Source: CAZDAM01 sp964503595 (GTDB taxonomy: Bacteria; Muiribacteriota; UBA6191). From it: a stretch of 64,000 bases of DNA. The stretch covers positions 1-64,000 of the forward strand of contig CAZDAM010000002.1 of the NCBI GenBank assembly GCA_964503595.1. The letters run 5' to 3'. The translations under genes and the position numbers were made by a program. Each line of letters opens with the position of its first letter. Position 1 is the first letter of the stretch. Under the pieces are notes generated by a model. That model was not told where the DNA came from. It ran no database searches and was given only the letters and a program-made list of their open reading frames with translations. Of this stretch, positions 53,217 through 63,110 are shown piece after piece.

Positions 53217-53389
53217 TTGGAGAGCTTTAGTTTTACTTGATCATGTTCCAGAGTTTGGCCATTGTCCAGCTGTTCCATGCCTTCATCAACTTGCATCTTG
53301 AAGCAAAGCTCTTCAATGACATCGTCAATAGTAAGGGTGTCTGGCATCTTCTCAATGAGATCAATAATTTGCTGTTTTAAGACTGACAT
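53201..53389 (-). CDS. Antitoxin partner of ParE-like toxin
   Basis: 62 aa, helical and acidic (LKQQIIDLIEKMPDTLTIDDVIEEL). The type is that of short antitoxins found with ParE/RelE toxins (YefM-unlike, addiction module component). GGTAGGAGAG precedes ATG 53389. First gene of the pair, the usual order. Confidence 0.8.
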   Translation of the reverse strand: MSVLKQQIIDLIEKMPDTLTIDDVIEELCFKMQVDEGMEQLDNGQTLEHDQVKLKLSKWLES

Positions 53390-53712
53390 GAAGTTTCTCT
53401 CCTACCCTCAATATACCATTTTACGAGCTAGCTATAAGTGTTTCTCCCAATTTTGCCGGATGATGAGTAGCTGAGCGGATTACCTTGAGCTTGACCCCAT
53501 GACTTTCTCCAGCATCGCTTGAGAGAAGCTGAAGCAAGAATGAGCTTTAAAATGTTTCGCTCCATCAAAAATCTGACATCACTTGCTCAAACCCTGATTC
53601 ACTCCGAATTTCACTCACCTTCCGAATCGAGCGGGTAAATACAGACGTCCATCCTTTCAAAAACTTATCATTCACGTAAAAAAATGTGCGGCACACTCCG
53701 AAAATTCCTTTG
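53390..53712. other. Gene-free stretch between the parDE-type pair and the FecR gene
   Basis: About 320 bases with low GC for this window. On the minus strand a 31-46-codon open stretch ends at TAA 53421 (HGVKLKVIRSATHHPAKLGE) but lacks a ribosome binding site and a recognised family. No repeat or tRNA seen. It may be residue from acquisition of the toxin-antitoxin genes. Confidence 0.4.
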
Positions 53713-54969
53713 ATGCGTGCATTTCTACGCCTGATCGGCCCAGCTTTTGTCTTCATGGCGCTTTCATCGCCGGGATTTGCCCTGCTCATGAAAGGCAAGA
53801 TCGAGCTGGTCAAGGGCCAGGTGTATGTGTACCGCGAGGGCCGCACCCTTCAGGCTGTGGATGATATGAACCTCTATACCGGGGACATTCTGGAAACTTC
53901 CCGCTCTGGCTCCATTATGGTCCAGATGATGGACATGGGACTTCTGAAGCTCAAGCACTCCACCCAGGTACATTTTCCTGCTCAGGATGAAAACCAGATC
54001 CAGGTTTCACGCATGAATCTGGAATTTGGTGAAATCTGGACACGGGTTCGCCCCCTTCAGGTCGGCGAGAGCTTTCAGATCAAAACCCCGCATACAACAG
54101 CCATGCTCAATGGAACCATTGCCGTTCTGGGTCATGACACCCGTCGCAAGAAATCGAGCTTCTCCGTCATTGAAGGCCGGGCTGAAGTGCACCGCAGCCA
54201 GGATCATTTCTTTCTGGATACCTCCGACAAGCTGGTTCTGGACATTCGAGCCAATTCCAGAGAAAGAAAAAGCCGGATTGATGTCTTTGTTCTCAACCAG
54301 GAATGGAAGGATCTGATCACAATCCGGGAAAAAGTTGTTCGTCGCCTGAAGCGCGAGCAGATGATGACAGATGTCAACGGTGGAGCAGACTTTGAAAAGC
54401 CAGTGGTTCACATCGTCAGCCCCCGCGCTGAAGCACCTCAGAAAAAAGCCCTGGTCGAACTCAGGGCCACGGTTTATGACCCCAGTCTTGAGCGGATCAT
54501 CATCCGTATCAATGGCAAGGTCATCAAGGACCTTCAGACAGGGCTCTCCGAAATTGTCCAGAATATCGAACTGATTCCTGGCCTGAATGAAATCGAAGTC
54601 GAGGCCATTGATCGCTTTGGAAACACGGGCCGGGATCTGCGCGAAATCCGGCTTTCGGAAATCCCGCCGGTCATTACCCTGTTTCAGCCCATCGATCAGG
54701 ATGAACTGACTTCCAGATTTGTCGATTTGCAGGGAGTCGTGGATGATCCTGATGTAAGAGAAGTCCAGGTTTACCTGAATGGCCGTCGTATTGCCCGGGA
54801 TCGGGCTACTCCGACATTTCTGATTCCCATCATTTTAGATATAGGCCACAACCGGATTCGGGTCACAGCCACCAACGGCATTGGCCTGAGCGGCGAAACC
54901 GAAATCGAAGTCTATACCGACACCAACGCCAACCTCATCATCAACTTTGATGAGATTCTGAACCAATGA
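53713..54969 (+). CDS. Secreted FecR-domain protein with Ig-like domains
   Basis: 418 aa from ATG 53713 (the frame opens at GTG 53686; neither has a good ribosome binding site). Signal peptide FLRLIGPAFVFMALSSPGFA. A FecR domain covers about 28-170, with GDILETSRSGSIMVQMMDMG and the FecR core FQIKTPHTTAMLNGTIAVLG. Two Ig-like units follow (VELRATVYDPSLERIIIRING, FVDLQGVVDDPDVREVQVYLNG). ATGA overlap with the barrel gene. Unlike true FecR it has no transmembrane anchor or anti-sigma region, so it is probably a periplasmic or surface structural protein. Confidence 0.78.
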   Translation: MRAFLRLIGPAFVFMALSSPGFALLMKGKIELVKGQVYVYREGRTLQAVDDMNLYTGDILETSRSGSIMVQMMDMGLLKLKHSTQVHFPAQDENQIQVSRMNLEFGEIWTRVRPLQVGESFQIKTPHTTAMLNGTIAVLGHDTRRKKSSFSVIEGRAEVHRSQDHFFLDTSDKLVLDIRANSRERKSRIDVFVLNQEWKDLITIREKVVRRLKREQMMTDVNGGADFEKPVVHIVSPRAEAPQKKALVELRATVYDPSLERIIIRINGKVIKDLQTGLSEIVQNIELIPGLNEIEVEAIDRFGNTGRDLREIRLSEIPPVITLFQPIDQDELTSRFVDLQGVVDDPDVREVQVYLNGRRIARDRATPTFLIPIILDIGHNRIRVTATNGIGLSGETEIEVYTDTNANLIINFDEILNQ

Positions 54970-56714
54970 AACCGAAATTTCTCATTCTCACCCTGCTTGC
55001 CACCGGCCTCTGGGCCACGGCTGCGGCATCCTCGGATACCCTTGGGGAATATCTGAGCATGATTGAGAATTCATCGGATTTCACCGATGCCGAGAAGGAC
55101 TTCGCCCGCTCCCTGATTTATGAGGCAAACGGGGATGATTCGCTTCTGGACATGGTTCTCAAATCCCCTCATGTTCCCGAGCGCTCCAAACAGCTGGCCA
55201 AAAATTTTCTGACCACTGGCAAGGAGCCCGATAAAATCCGCTATCGTGATCCGGCAATGGATCCTGATTTTGAGCTCCGAAGCCCTCCTACCCGATTTCA
55301 CGGGGATTTGAGCCTGAGGCTTCAGGATATCTATACCCGAAACGATATCTCAGATTACTTCCAGCTGAACAATGCCCACTATTACCGGGGTTTTGAAAGC
55401 CGTCTGGAAGGCCAGATCCGCTGGGCTCCCGAAGTGGAGAATGCCCCAACTTATGGCTATCTTGACTTAAGAGTCAGAACCCGTGATCCGGAAACCGAAA
55501 TCGTCAACGCCTACATGCACAACCGGGAAAACTGGTATGCAGCAGGGACATATCTTGAGCCTTATACAACCGAATTCGGCCTGAAAAACACCGAGATCAC
55601 GGGTTTTGCCGGTCATTTTGAATGGCTTAAGAAGTGGCGGGTGGATCTCATTGCCGGGGAAACCGTAGAAGATTATGTCACCGGTCTGAATGGACTGGAA
55701 ACCATGGGATTCTATCTCACCAGGGACATTGGCCGGGGTGGAGCCGACAGAAGCGGCCTCTCTTACTACTACGCCAATGACGTCCACTACTATGGTCTGA
55801 CCCAGGATCTCAAGCTTTATGACGGACTTACCCTGCACGGCGAATACATGCAGCGTGAATCCACAACCAGGGCCAGCAACCGGGGTGGTGCCTGGGAATT
55901 CGAACTCGACTATGAAAAAGACAAGGTTCTGTGGCAGAACGAATACCAGAGGATTACCCCAAATTTCAGTTCAACCCTGAACCCCGAATTCACCTATCTT
56001 ACCGGTGTTCAGACCGATCGTGTCCAGCAGGAATCGAGTTTCACCTATCGTTTCGATCCATGGGTGGCCTCCTCGGCGACCTTCCGCCAGTATAATCTGG
56101 ATCCGGTTGGCATTCGTCCAGAAATTTCCTTTACGGATTACACCTGGACACTTTCGACCCAAAGGCCTGGAAAGCCGATTTACATGGTAGTCCTCAAAGG
56201 GAATAACCGTGATGATGGGGCATTTACCGTAGATGAAAACAATTTCATCGGCATGGGCAGAACCGTTTTCAAGAACCGGGATCTGATCACCAGCGTGGAG
56301 TTCCTAAGAACCGATCATAATGACAAACTTCAGCCCAGGCTTTCCTATCTTCAGCATGCCATGGGAGTGGAATTTTCCCGTCCCTTCATGAAAAGACTGA
56401 AACTGAAGGAAAGAATCCGTTTCATCGACAGTCAGGTAGAAGACCCCACTTTGAGTCATGAAGCCCTTTCCCATCATCTTCAGGCCCGCTATCAGGTGGA
56501 TCAGCGCACCACCCTTACGGGAGAGCACCGCTACCGCCGGGTTACCTCCACGGCTTTCCCGGACAAATACAAAATCCAGCTCGCCCTGGAAGCCCGCCGC
56601 AGAATTGATGAAAACTCTTCGTACTCATTTCGGGCCGAGTCTTTCAACTATGACGAATTCGGGCGCGGGTACGATGCCCGTCTGTTTCAGGCCGGAATGG
56701 ACTTTTCATTCTGA
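54966..56714 (+). CDS. Predicted outer-membrane beta-barrel paired with FecR-domain protein
   Basis: 582 aa. Signal peptide LILTLLATGLWATAAAS, then a helical region of about 80 residues (TDAEKDFARSLIYEANGDDS) and a long barrel (about 18-22 strands; YGYLDLRVRTRDPETE, RIRFIDSQVED, YKIQLALEARRRIDENSSYS) ending LFQAGMDFSF with the terminal Phe. Same order and overlap as the pair at 38.4-41.4 kb. Confidence 0.72.
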   Translation: MKPKFLILTLLATGLWATAAASSDTLGEYLSMIENSSDFTDAEKDFARSLIYEANGDDSLLDMVLKSPHVPERSKQLAKNFLTTGKEPDKIRYRDPAMDPDFELRSPPTRFHGDLSLRLQDIYTRNDISDYFQLNNAHYYRGFESRLEGQIRWAPEVENAPTYGYLDLRVRTRDPETEIVNAYMHNRENWYAAGTYLEPYTTEFGLKNTEITGFAGHFEWLKKWRVDLIAGETVEDYVTGLNGLETMGFYLTRDIGRGGADRSGLSYYYANDVHYYGLTQDLKLYDGLTLHGEYMQRESTTRASNRGGAWEFELDYEKDKVLWQNEYQRITPNFSSTLNPEFTYLTGVQTDRVQQESSFTYRFDPWVASSATFRQYNLDPVGIRPEISFTDYTWTLSTQRPGKPIYMVVLKGNNRDDGAFTVDENNFIGMGRTVFKNRDLITSVEFLRTDHNDKLQPRLSYLQHAMGVEFSRPFMKRLKLKERIRFIDSQVEDPTLSHEALSHHLQARYQVDQRTTLTGEHRYRRVTSTAFPDKYKIQLALEARRRIDENSSYSFRAESFNYDEFGRGYDARLFQAGMDFSF

Positions 56715-56719
56715 GTCCC

Positions 56720-57097
56720 TCAAGAAGAAGGTGGCAGCAGTTTTTCCACCGTAAAGATGACATTCCTTAGGGCCAGCGGCTTGGGAATGAGAGCATCCAC
56801 CCCGATTCTTTCCACAATGGATCCTGCATTGGTCTGACGCACGTAGATTCCGCCCCCGGAAATCGCCACAATTCTGACTTCGGGTTTTCCTCTGCGAACT
56901 TTCCGAATCAATTCAATGCCATCCATATCCGGCGTGGTGATATCCGTGATCATCAGATCCACCTGATTTTCATTCAGATGGAGCAGGGCTTCACAGCCGT
57001 TTTCTGCCTCACTAACAGTATACCCCCTGGACTCAAGAGTAATTCTCAGCACATGGCGGATCTCACTTAAATCATCCACCACAAGAATATGGGCCAA
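56720..57097 (-). CDS. Single-domain response regulator (CheY-like)
   Basis: 125 aa with D8/D9, phosphoacceptor D52 (LMITD), S80 in place of the usual Thr and K106 (KPLAL). There is no output domain, so it works through another protein. No histidine kinase is in the window. It is convergent with the barrel gene and 39 bases downstream of htrA. Confidence 0.92.
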   Translation of the reverse strand: MAHILVVDDLSEIRHVLRITLESRGYTVSEAENGCEALLHLNENQVDLMITDITTPDMDGIELIRKVRRGKPEVRIVAISGGGIYVRQTNAGSIVERIGVDALIPKPLALRNVIFTVEKLLPPSS

Positions 57098-57136
57098 AAC
57101 AGACTCCCGATTTCATTCACAGGTTCTACCTGCGCT

Positions 57137-58489
57137 TTAAATCTCAAGATAGGTCAGATATCCATCCCGAATCAAGACCAGTAAATGATTCCCATCTTTT
57201 TGCAGGCCGTCCATACCGGCATAAAAATCTTCGGCACTCTGAATCGAACGGCGATCCAGCTGAACAACAATATCTCCATTCCTGAGTCCAAGTGTCCAGC
57301 CTTTCAGGCCAGGCCGGACCTTTTCGAGCAGAACTCCTTCAGTTCCCTGATGCAGGGAAAACTTCTGTATGTCTTCCGGACGAAGAGTCTTTGCTTTCAC
57401 ACCCAAATCTCCGGAAACCGGAATCTCGGCCTTAACCTTATGGCCCATTTCTTCAAGTCTGACCATAAGAGTCATTTCTTCGCCTTTTCTAACAATCAGG
57501 AGCCGGGCTTCTTCGCCAACCGGAACCTCCTGAATCTTCTCAATCAGAATGCTTGGATCTTCAATCAGGGTGCCATTCATTTTCAGAATCACATCACCAG
57601 GCTGGAGCCCCGCCCTTTCTGCCGGAGTTTTAGCCACAACCCGACGAATAACAACCCCGCGGGGAGATTTCAGCCCCAGATAGCGATAGGATTCCTGATC
57701 CACCCCGGACATCTCCACCCCAAGCCAGGAGCGCCTGACTCTTCCGAACTGGGCCAAATCCGAAGTCACCCGACGGGCCAGATTGATCGGAATGGCAAAC
57801 CCAAGCCCCTGTCCAGCGGCATTGATGGCCGTATTGATTCCGATGACCTCGCCCTTCAGATTCAGAAGAGGACCCCCGCTATTTCCAGGATTGATCGAGG
57901 CATCGGTCTGAATGAGGTTGGAATAATCCGCATCTTCATCCGCTGAAAGCTTACGCCCCTTGGCAGAGACAATTCCTACCGTAACCGTTTTGTCCAGACT
58001 GAAAGGAGAGCCGATGGCAATCACCCACTGGCCAACCCTCAAATCATTACTGTCCCCTAAACGGGCAACTTCAGAAGCATCAAAGCCGGAAAAGTTTCTG
58101 TCCTCAATCTTCAGGATGGCAATATCCCGACGGGGATCGCCACCATGCAGAACTGCCCGGTACTGCCTGCCATCATGCATGTTAATCAGGATTTCATCCG
58201 CCCCTTCAATCACATGATGATTGGTCAGAACGAATCCATTGGCATCATAGATAAACCCTGAGCCTTCCCCCTTCTGGGGAATGATGTTATTGGGATTCAC
58301 GTAGTAATAGTCATAATAGCCTGGAACCCTTCTTACCGAAGGCATCCTGAGGTTTTTGCGGGAAACAATATTGACTACGGACGGGCCTGCTTCCTCCACA
58401 ATATTGGCTATCGTATCATCAGCCATCAGGGGTTTGGCTGCAAGGAGAGAAGAAAACAGCATAAACGGGACCCACAGATTAAGCTTCAT
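57137..58489 (-). CDS. HtrA/DegP-family serine protease
   Basis: 450 aa with a signal peptide (LWVPFMLFSSLLAAKPLMA). Catalytic triad: His in TNHHVIEG (about 94), Asp in RDIAILKIE (about 122), Ser in GNSGGPLLN (about 202). Two PDZ domains follow (about 250-345 and 360-450). Degrades or refolds misfolded periplasmic proteins, fitting the many outer-membrane barrels nearby. GGAGG precedes ATG 58489. Confidence 0.95.
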   Translation of the reverse strand: MKLNLWVPFMLFSSLLAAKPLMADDTIANIVEEAGPSVVNIVSRKNLRMPSVRRVPGYYDYYYVNPNNIIPQKGEGSGFIYDANGFVLTNHHVIEGADEILINMHDGRQYRAVLHGGDPRRDIAILKIEDRNFSGFDASEVARLGDSNDLRVGQWVIAIGSPFSLDKTVTVGIVSAKGRKLSADEDADYSNLIQTDASINPGNSGGPLLNLKGEVIGINTAINAAGQGLGFAIPINLARRVTSDLAQFGRVRRSWLGVEMSGVDQESYRYLGLKSPRGVVIRRVVAKTPAERAGLQPGDVILKMNGTLIEDPSILIEKIQEVPVGEEARLLIVRKGEEMTLMVRLEEMGHKVKAEIPVSGDLGVKAKTLRPEDIQKFSLHQGTEGVLLEKVRPGLKGWTLGLRNGDIVVQLDRRSIQSAEDFYAGMDGLQKDGNHLLVLIRDGYLTYLEI

Positions 58490-58519
58490 GGCACGCCTCC
58501 GGTTCAGAAACTGTACGAT

Positions 58520-59554
58520 TTACCAGGCCACATGCTTTCGACCTCTTAGAATATCCCAGATCGCCAAGAGCCAGGCCTGTATCAGATACATACCGCGAGA
58601 AGGACCGATGAGTCTAAGAAGGACCAGAAGCGTCCCAATCAAGAACACTGCCGGGTGGCCCGTCTGAAACGCTATCAGAAATGACAGCAGCAGAAAAACC
58701 GGAGACAACCATCTCAGAATCTTACGAAAGATCAGGGAAAACACTGTATTGAAAGCTCGGGCTTCCAAAAGAATCGGAATATACCGCAGGACGCAGCGGA
58801 ATCCGCGAATCAGCGTCCGGGTACGCCTTCGGGCAAGATCACGGTGAGCCAAAGACTCGAAAACCTTGACTTCAGGCAGGGCTATCGAAGGCTTTCCGCG
58901 ACAAACCAGCTGGAGGCACAGCTCCATATCGGAAGGGCAGTCTGCCTGCAAGGGCTGAAAGTCAGCAACTCTCAAACACATCAGAGCCCCGGACAGGCCA
59001 GCATGAAAACCGCGGGCATTTTCTTCTCTTCTCAGACGATTTTCCCATTTCATATAACGGATTTCAAAAGCTTCAGCTTCTTCATATTCGACTTCAGCGG
59101 CAACGAGTCCAACCTCTTCTCCAAGGGCCCGGGAAAGTGTCCGCAGATCTTCCGGCTGAAAATGGGTGTCCGCATCTGCCAGAAACAAAAGACCGGCCTG
59201 GATTTCACTTTGAGAAGCCATCACGTTGAGCAAGGCACTTTTGCCCACCCGGACTTCAAAGCAAAAAACCCGGACCCGCTCTGGGCAGGTCAGCCCGGAA
59301 AGCCAGCCTTTATCAGAAAAGCCGTCCAGGCCAATCTCAAGCCTTATTTCAGGGAATTTCTCCAGAGTCCGATTCCAGACATCAAGCCATTCCTTACGGG
59401 GAATTTGATTCAGACAAATACGTAAAACCCCTTCGGTACGGTCTTCCAGAGCACCCACAAAACCTTTTTTAGGAAAAAGAAGCAGACAGGCGGGATAAAA
59501 ACACCAGGGCCACAAAGTTAGCAGGATAAGCCCCAGCCATATCCATTCAGACAT
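58520..59554 (-). CDS. Membrane family 2 glycosyltransferase
   Basis: 344 aa. One N-terminal helix, a GT2 domain (LLFLADADTHFQ with the DxD, SGALMCLRVADF, SDMELCLQL and HRDLARRRTRTLIRGF) and three or four C-terminal helices. Similar layout to membrane glycosyltransferases that make or extend polysaccharides. Overlaps mqnA by 8 bases. Confidence 0.82.
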   Translation of the reverse strand: MSEWIWLGLILLTLWPWCFYPACLLLFPKKGFVGALEDRTEGVLRICLNQIPRKEWLDVWNRTLEKFPEIRLEIGLDGFSDKGWLSGLTCPERVRVFCFEVRVGKSALLNVMASQSEIQAGLLFLADADTHFQPEDLRTLSRALGEEVGLVAAEVEYEEAEAFEIRYMKWENRLRREENARGFHAGLSGALMCLRVADFQPLQADCPSDMELCLQLVCRGKPSIALPEVKVFESLAHRDLARRRTRTLIRGFRCVLRYIPILLEARAFNTVFSLIFRKILRWLSPVFLLLSFLIAFQTGHPAVFLIGTLLVLLRLIGPSRGMYLIQAWLLAIWDILRGRKHVAW

Positions 59555-60365
59555 TCAGGTACTCCAGGCAGGGAGATTTTTCAAGAAACCCGGCCTTCAG
59601 AAGTTCCCGGGCAAAAACGGCCAGTCCCAGCCAGTCTCTGGCTTCCGGAAAATAGTGCAGTTTGCGACCGAGAAAATCGACAAAATCCCGGTAACTCAGA
59701 TGTCGCGAATCCTTTTCCCAAAGTTCCTTGAGATGCATCTGACCCCAGGCTGCCGAGGATGTCAGTGCACTCAGAGCTTTCAGGATTTCCTGTGGGAATT
59801 TCTGGTAGGAGTCCTTACGAATCACCCATAGGGCAAAGACAAAGGGGAGTCCGGTTACAGATTTCCAAAGAGTCGCCAGGTCATGACAGATCACCTGCTC
59901 CTCCCCAAGCATGGTCTGGGCATGATCCCCGATCAAAACTGCGCCGTCATAAGAGGAAAAAATCTGGCTTACGGTCTCGGTCTGCAAATCCTCTTGCTCC
60001 TGATAGATAAACTCTGTATCCACACCAAGATGGGACAAAAGAAGCTGGGCCAGATGAATCGATGTTTCACTGGCTCCACTGAGAAGAATCCGGCCGCCTG
60101 AAATCTCTGAAAGCCGTTTTTTCGTGACCAGAAAGACCGAACCGGCTTCTTCTCTGGCCGCGATCAGAAGATGGGGCCAGATGAGATACTGATCAGAGTT
60201 TCTTAAGGCCTCAAAGGAGGAAACTGCCGAGATATCAAGTTCACCGCCAGCAATCGCCCGGTTCAGCCGCGAGGGGACTTCAAACACCAGCAAAGCATTT
60301 TCCGGGTGAAAACGGGCATTGGGCACAACGCCATTGGTAAACGGAAGCATTCCGATTCTAAGCAT
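59547..60365 (-). CDS. mqnA: Chorismate dehydratase MqnA (futalosine menaquinone pathway)
   Basis: 272 aa. MLRIGMLPFTNGVVP, PSRLNRAIAGGELDISAVSSFE, GAVLIGDHA and TGLPFVFALWV match MqnA, which converts chorismate to 3-[(1-carboxyvinyl)oxy]benzoate as the first step of the alternative menaquinone route. Other mqn genes are not in the window. Implies menaquinone-based respiration. Divergent from the HEAT-PilT gene with 60 bases between. Confidence 0.9.
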   Translation of the reverse strand: MLRIGMLPFTNGVVPNARFHPENALLVFEVPSRLNRAIAGGELDISAVSSFEALRNSDQYLIWPHLLIAAREEAGSVFLVTKKRLSEISGGRILLSGASETSIHLAQLLLSHLGVDTEFIYQEQEDLQTETVSQIFSSYDGAVLIGDHAQTMLGEEQVICHDLATLWKSVTGLPFVFALWVIRKDSYQKFPQEILKALSALTSSAAWGQMHLKELWEKDSRHLSYRDFVDFLGRKLHYFPEARDWLGLAVFARELLKAGFLEKSPCLEYLNV

Positions 60366-60425
60366 AAGGGAATTCTACCACGCCCCAATTCCGACCCGGT
60401 GTATTCATGGTGTATCCTTGCCCTC

Positions 60426-63110
60426 ATGAACAATTTAGACAAACTCCTGCAAAAACCTCCCCAGGAAATCGTGAGCCAGATCCTGAACGCTCTGGTTCAG
60501 GCCGAATGGAATGAAAGACGCCAGACCGCCCTGAGTCTGGCCCAGATGGGGCCTGAAGGCCTGGATATACTGATGCAGGCTACCGAGAATGCCAAAGAAA
60601 CCGAACTGGTTCAAACTGGCTGCTTCTGGGCAGATTTTGTCTTCTTTCAGCTCAAAAGCGGCCAGGAGGTCTGTAGCCTGCGGCGTATCTACGAAGCCTC
60701 GGATGCCAGCATCCGCAAACGGACTCTTGAACGTCTGATCGATGCCCCGATTCTCTCCGAATCCCAGCCTTTCCTGTATCTAGCTCTGGGGGATGAATCC
60801 TGGGATGTGCGGGAACGGGCCTGCCAGGGATTCCTGAAACTGGGCCGGGAAGTCGTCCCCTTTCTGGAAGAGCGCTTTCAGCACGGAAACTCCCATCAGC
60901 GATACTGGACTTTCCGCATTCTCGCCCGCCTGCTGGGCCCGGAAGCCATCAAGAGCTTTTCCAACTTCTTCAAACTGGATCCAAAAAACGAGGAACTGCA
61001 GATTTTTGCCGTCTCCAATCTGGGAGAAATCGATGAGCCCCGGATTGTCCGCACCCTGCTCAATTTTTTGCGGACAGAATCCTTTTTCATCCATGAAGAA
61101 GTTCACCGAAGCCTGAAAAAACTGGTCCGCACCCAGTTTGAGGAAATGATTCAGATTCTGGAACAGGAACCGGATGTGCGTACTGCCGAGACTCTCTTCA
61201 GGGTTCTGGAATCCGCTCTGAATGACACCATTCTGGAGCGGGCAAAGACTCTGCTTCAGAGTGAACACTATCCAACCCGCTATATGGCTATCTCCCATCT
61301 TGGAACCTACCCCTCCCAGCTCTGTGCCCGCCTCCTTCTGAAATGCTTTGAAGACCCCAAATGGGGCCTGAGACGCCAGGCCATGGAGAAGCTCTGCCAA
61401 CTGGGCACCTATGCCATCCCCGCTCTTCTGGAAGGACTGGAAAGCAAAAGCGGCAATCAGATTTTCTGGTCTTTGAAAAGCCTCATCCAGCTTCGTGAGC
61501 CTTCCACCCTTCCGGCAATTGCATCCATCCTGAGGGAAAGCCCCAGTAAGGAGCACCGCATGATGGCTCTGGAAGCCGCTGCCATCCTTCAAAGTGAGGA
61601 TTCGCCGGAAGTTCTGCTGGAAGCTTTTGACAATTCCATGTGGGAAGTCCGCCAGAAAGCCAGCGAACTTCTGCCCCTCCAGAAATTCCATCCTCTGGTT
61701 TCTCTTCTGTCCGGGGCAATCAGTGACAGCAACAATATCCGCTTCTGGTCATTGCGAACCCTCGAAAGCATCGGGGCCAAAGGGGCCGAGTCCCTGCTGC
61801 ATCAAATCCAGACCCAGACCGACAACAACCCCTGGAACTGCATCCGCCAGCTAAGACTGGCCAATCAGGGAGTCCTGAAGCGAGAACTGGAAAAAAGTCA
61901 CCCGATTCTTTCCCAGATTGAACTGACCATCCATGATGATAAAGCCTCTGCCCCCGCATCTGGTGGACCTCAGCAGATCGTCATTCAGCAGGCTTTGGGA
62001 ATGGAAAGTCTGTATCACGTCAAACTTCCCGAAGCTGAAGGCCTGAACGCCTATCCCATCTCCGTCGATGAGATGTTTGAACAGGCCTGCAATCTTTCCG
62101 CTTCTGACATCCACCTCAAAATCAGCCATCCTCCAATCCTCAGGGTTCAGAACAAACTGATCACCATGCGCCACCCTGCCCTGAGTACGGGAAACCTGGT
62201 TCTGATTGTGCGTCAGCTTCTCTCTCAGCAACTGGTCCGCTACCTGGAAACCAATCACCAGGTGGACAGCTCCTACGAGTCCGACAAAGGCCGCCGTCTG
62301 CGCCTCAATATCTTCAAAACCCGCCTGGGCTATGAAATTGCCGGGCGTTTCATTACTGAAAAACTGCCTACGTTTGAATCCCTGAACCTGCCTGTGAACA
62401 TCATGCAGAAACTGGCCAACATGGAAACAGGACTGGTCATTCTGACCGGCCCGACCGGTTCCGGCAAGACTTCCACGCTCGCCGCCATGATTCACTACAT
62501 CAACCTGCTCTATCACAAGCACATCATCTGCATTGAAGATCCGATTGAGTACATCCATAACTCCAAGCTTTCCTATATTTCACAAAGGGAGATTCTAAGA
62601 GATGTTCCTTCCTTCCCCATGGGAATCCGGGCAACTCTTCGCGAGGATCCCGATGTGATTCTGGTCGGAGAGCTTCGCGATCAGCAAAGCGTGGAAACAG
62701 CCATGACCCTGGCCGGTACCGGTCACCTGGTTCTGACAACCCTGCATGCGCCGACTTCCACAACCGCCGTCGAACAGCTGATGGACTTTTTTGCCGAGGA
62801 ACAGCAGGCCCATATCCGAAAGCAGGTTGCCTTCAACTTGAGAGCCATCATTTCCCAAAGGCTTCTGAGGCATAAAAACGGGAAGGAACGGGTCCCTGCC
62901 TGTGAAGTTCTGATTGCAACCCCTGCCGTCAAAAACATCATCCGGGATGGAAAAACCGAGCAGCTTCAGACCATGATTGAAACAAGCAAGAAAGAGGGCA
63001 TGATTGCCCTGGATCAGTCCCTGAAGAACCTTCTTGATATGGGCAGAGTCACCTTCGAAGAAGCCTGGCCCCACGTCATTGATCAGAAGACATTTCGCGG
63101 GGGGAATTAA
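60426..63110 (+). CDS. pilT: HEAT-repeat / PilT twitching ATPase fusion
   Basis: 894 aa. ATG 60426 is chosen because the earlier frame overlaps mqnA. Residues 1 to about 500 are HEAT-like repeats (LALGDESWDVRERACQGFLKL, LLLKCFEDPKWGLRRQAMEKL, LLEAFDNSMWEVRQKASELL). Residues about 545-890 are a PilT ATPase: SASDIHL near 558, Walker A GPTGSGKTST near 675, Asp-box VGELRD near 742 and His-box GHLVLTTLHA near 766. PilT drives pilus retraction; the usual N-terminal PAS-like domain is replaced or extended by HEAT repeats. PilB lies 55 kb away. Confidence 0.9.
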   Translation: MNNLDKLLQKPPQEIVSQILNALVQAEWNERRQTALSLAQMGPEGLDILMQATENAKETELVQTGCFWADFVFFQLKSGQEVCSLRRIYEASDASIRKRTLERLIDAPILSESQPFLYLALGDESWDVRERACQGFLKLGREVVPFLEERFQHGNSHQRYWTFRILARLLGPEAIKSFSNFFKLDPKNEELQIFAVSNLGEIDEPRIVRTLLNFLRTESFFIHEEVHRSLKKLVRTQFEEMIQILEQEPDVRTAETLFRVLESALNDTILERAKTLLQSEHYPTRYMAISHLGTYPSQLCARLLLKCFEDPKWGLRRQAMEKLCQLGTYAIPALLEGLESKSGNQIFWSLKSLIQLREPSTLPAIASILRESPSKEHRMMALEAAAILQSEDSPEVLLEAFDNSMWEVRQKASELLPLQKFHPLVSLLSGAISDSNNIRFWSLRTLESIGAKGAESLLHQIQTQTDNNPWNCIRQLRLANQGVLKRELEKSHPILSQIELTIHDDKASAPASGGPQQIVIQQALGMESLYHVKLPEAEGLNAYPISVDEMFEQACNLSASDIHLKISHPPILRVQNKLITMRHPALSTGNLVLIVRQLLSQQLVRYLETNHQVDSSYESDKGRRLRLNIFKTRLGYEIAGRFITEKLPTFESLNLPVNIMQKLANMETGLVILTGPTGSGKTSTLAAMIHYINLLYHKHIICIEDPIEYIHNSKLSYISQREILRDVPSFPMGIRATLREDPDVILVGELRDQQSVETAMTLAGTGHLVLTTLHAPTSTTAVEQLMDFFAEEQQAHIRKQVAFNLRAIISQRLLRHKNGKERVPACEVLIATPAVKNIIRDGKTEQLQTMIETSKKEGMIALDQSLKNLLDMGRVTFEEAWPHVIDQKTFRGGN

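Noticed and set aside
53421..53560. Short minus-strand frame with HGVKLKVIRSATHHPAKLGE
   Set aside because: Looks protein-like but has no start with ribosome binding site and no recognised family; kept only as a note in the gene-free stretch.
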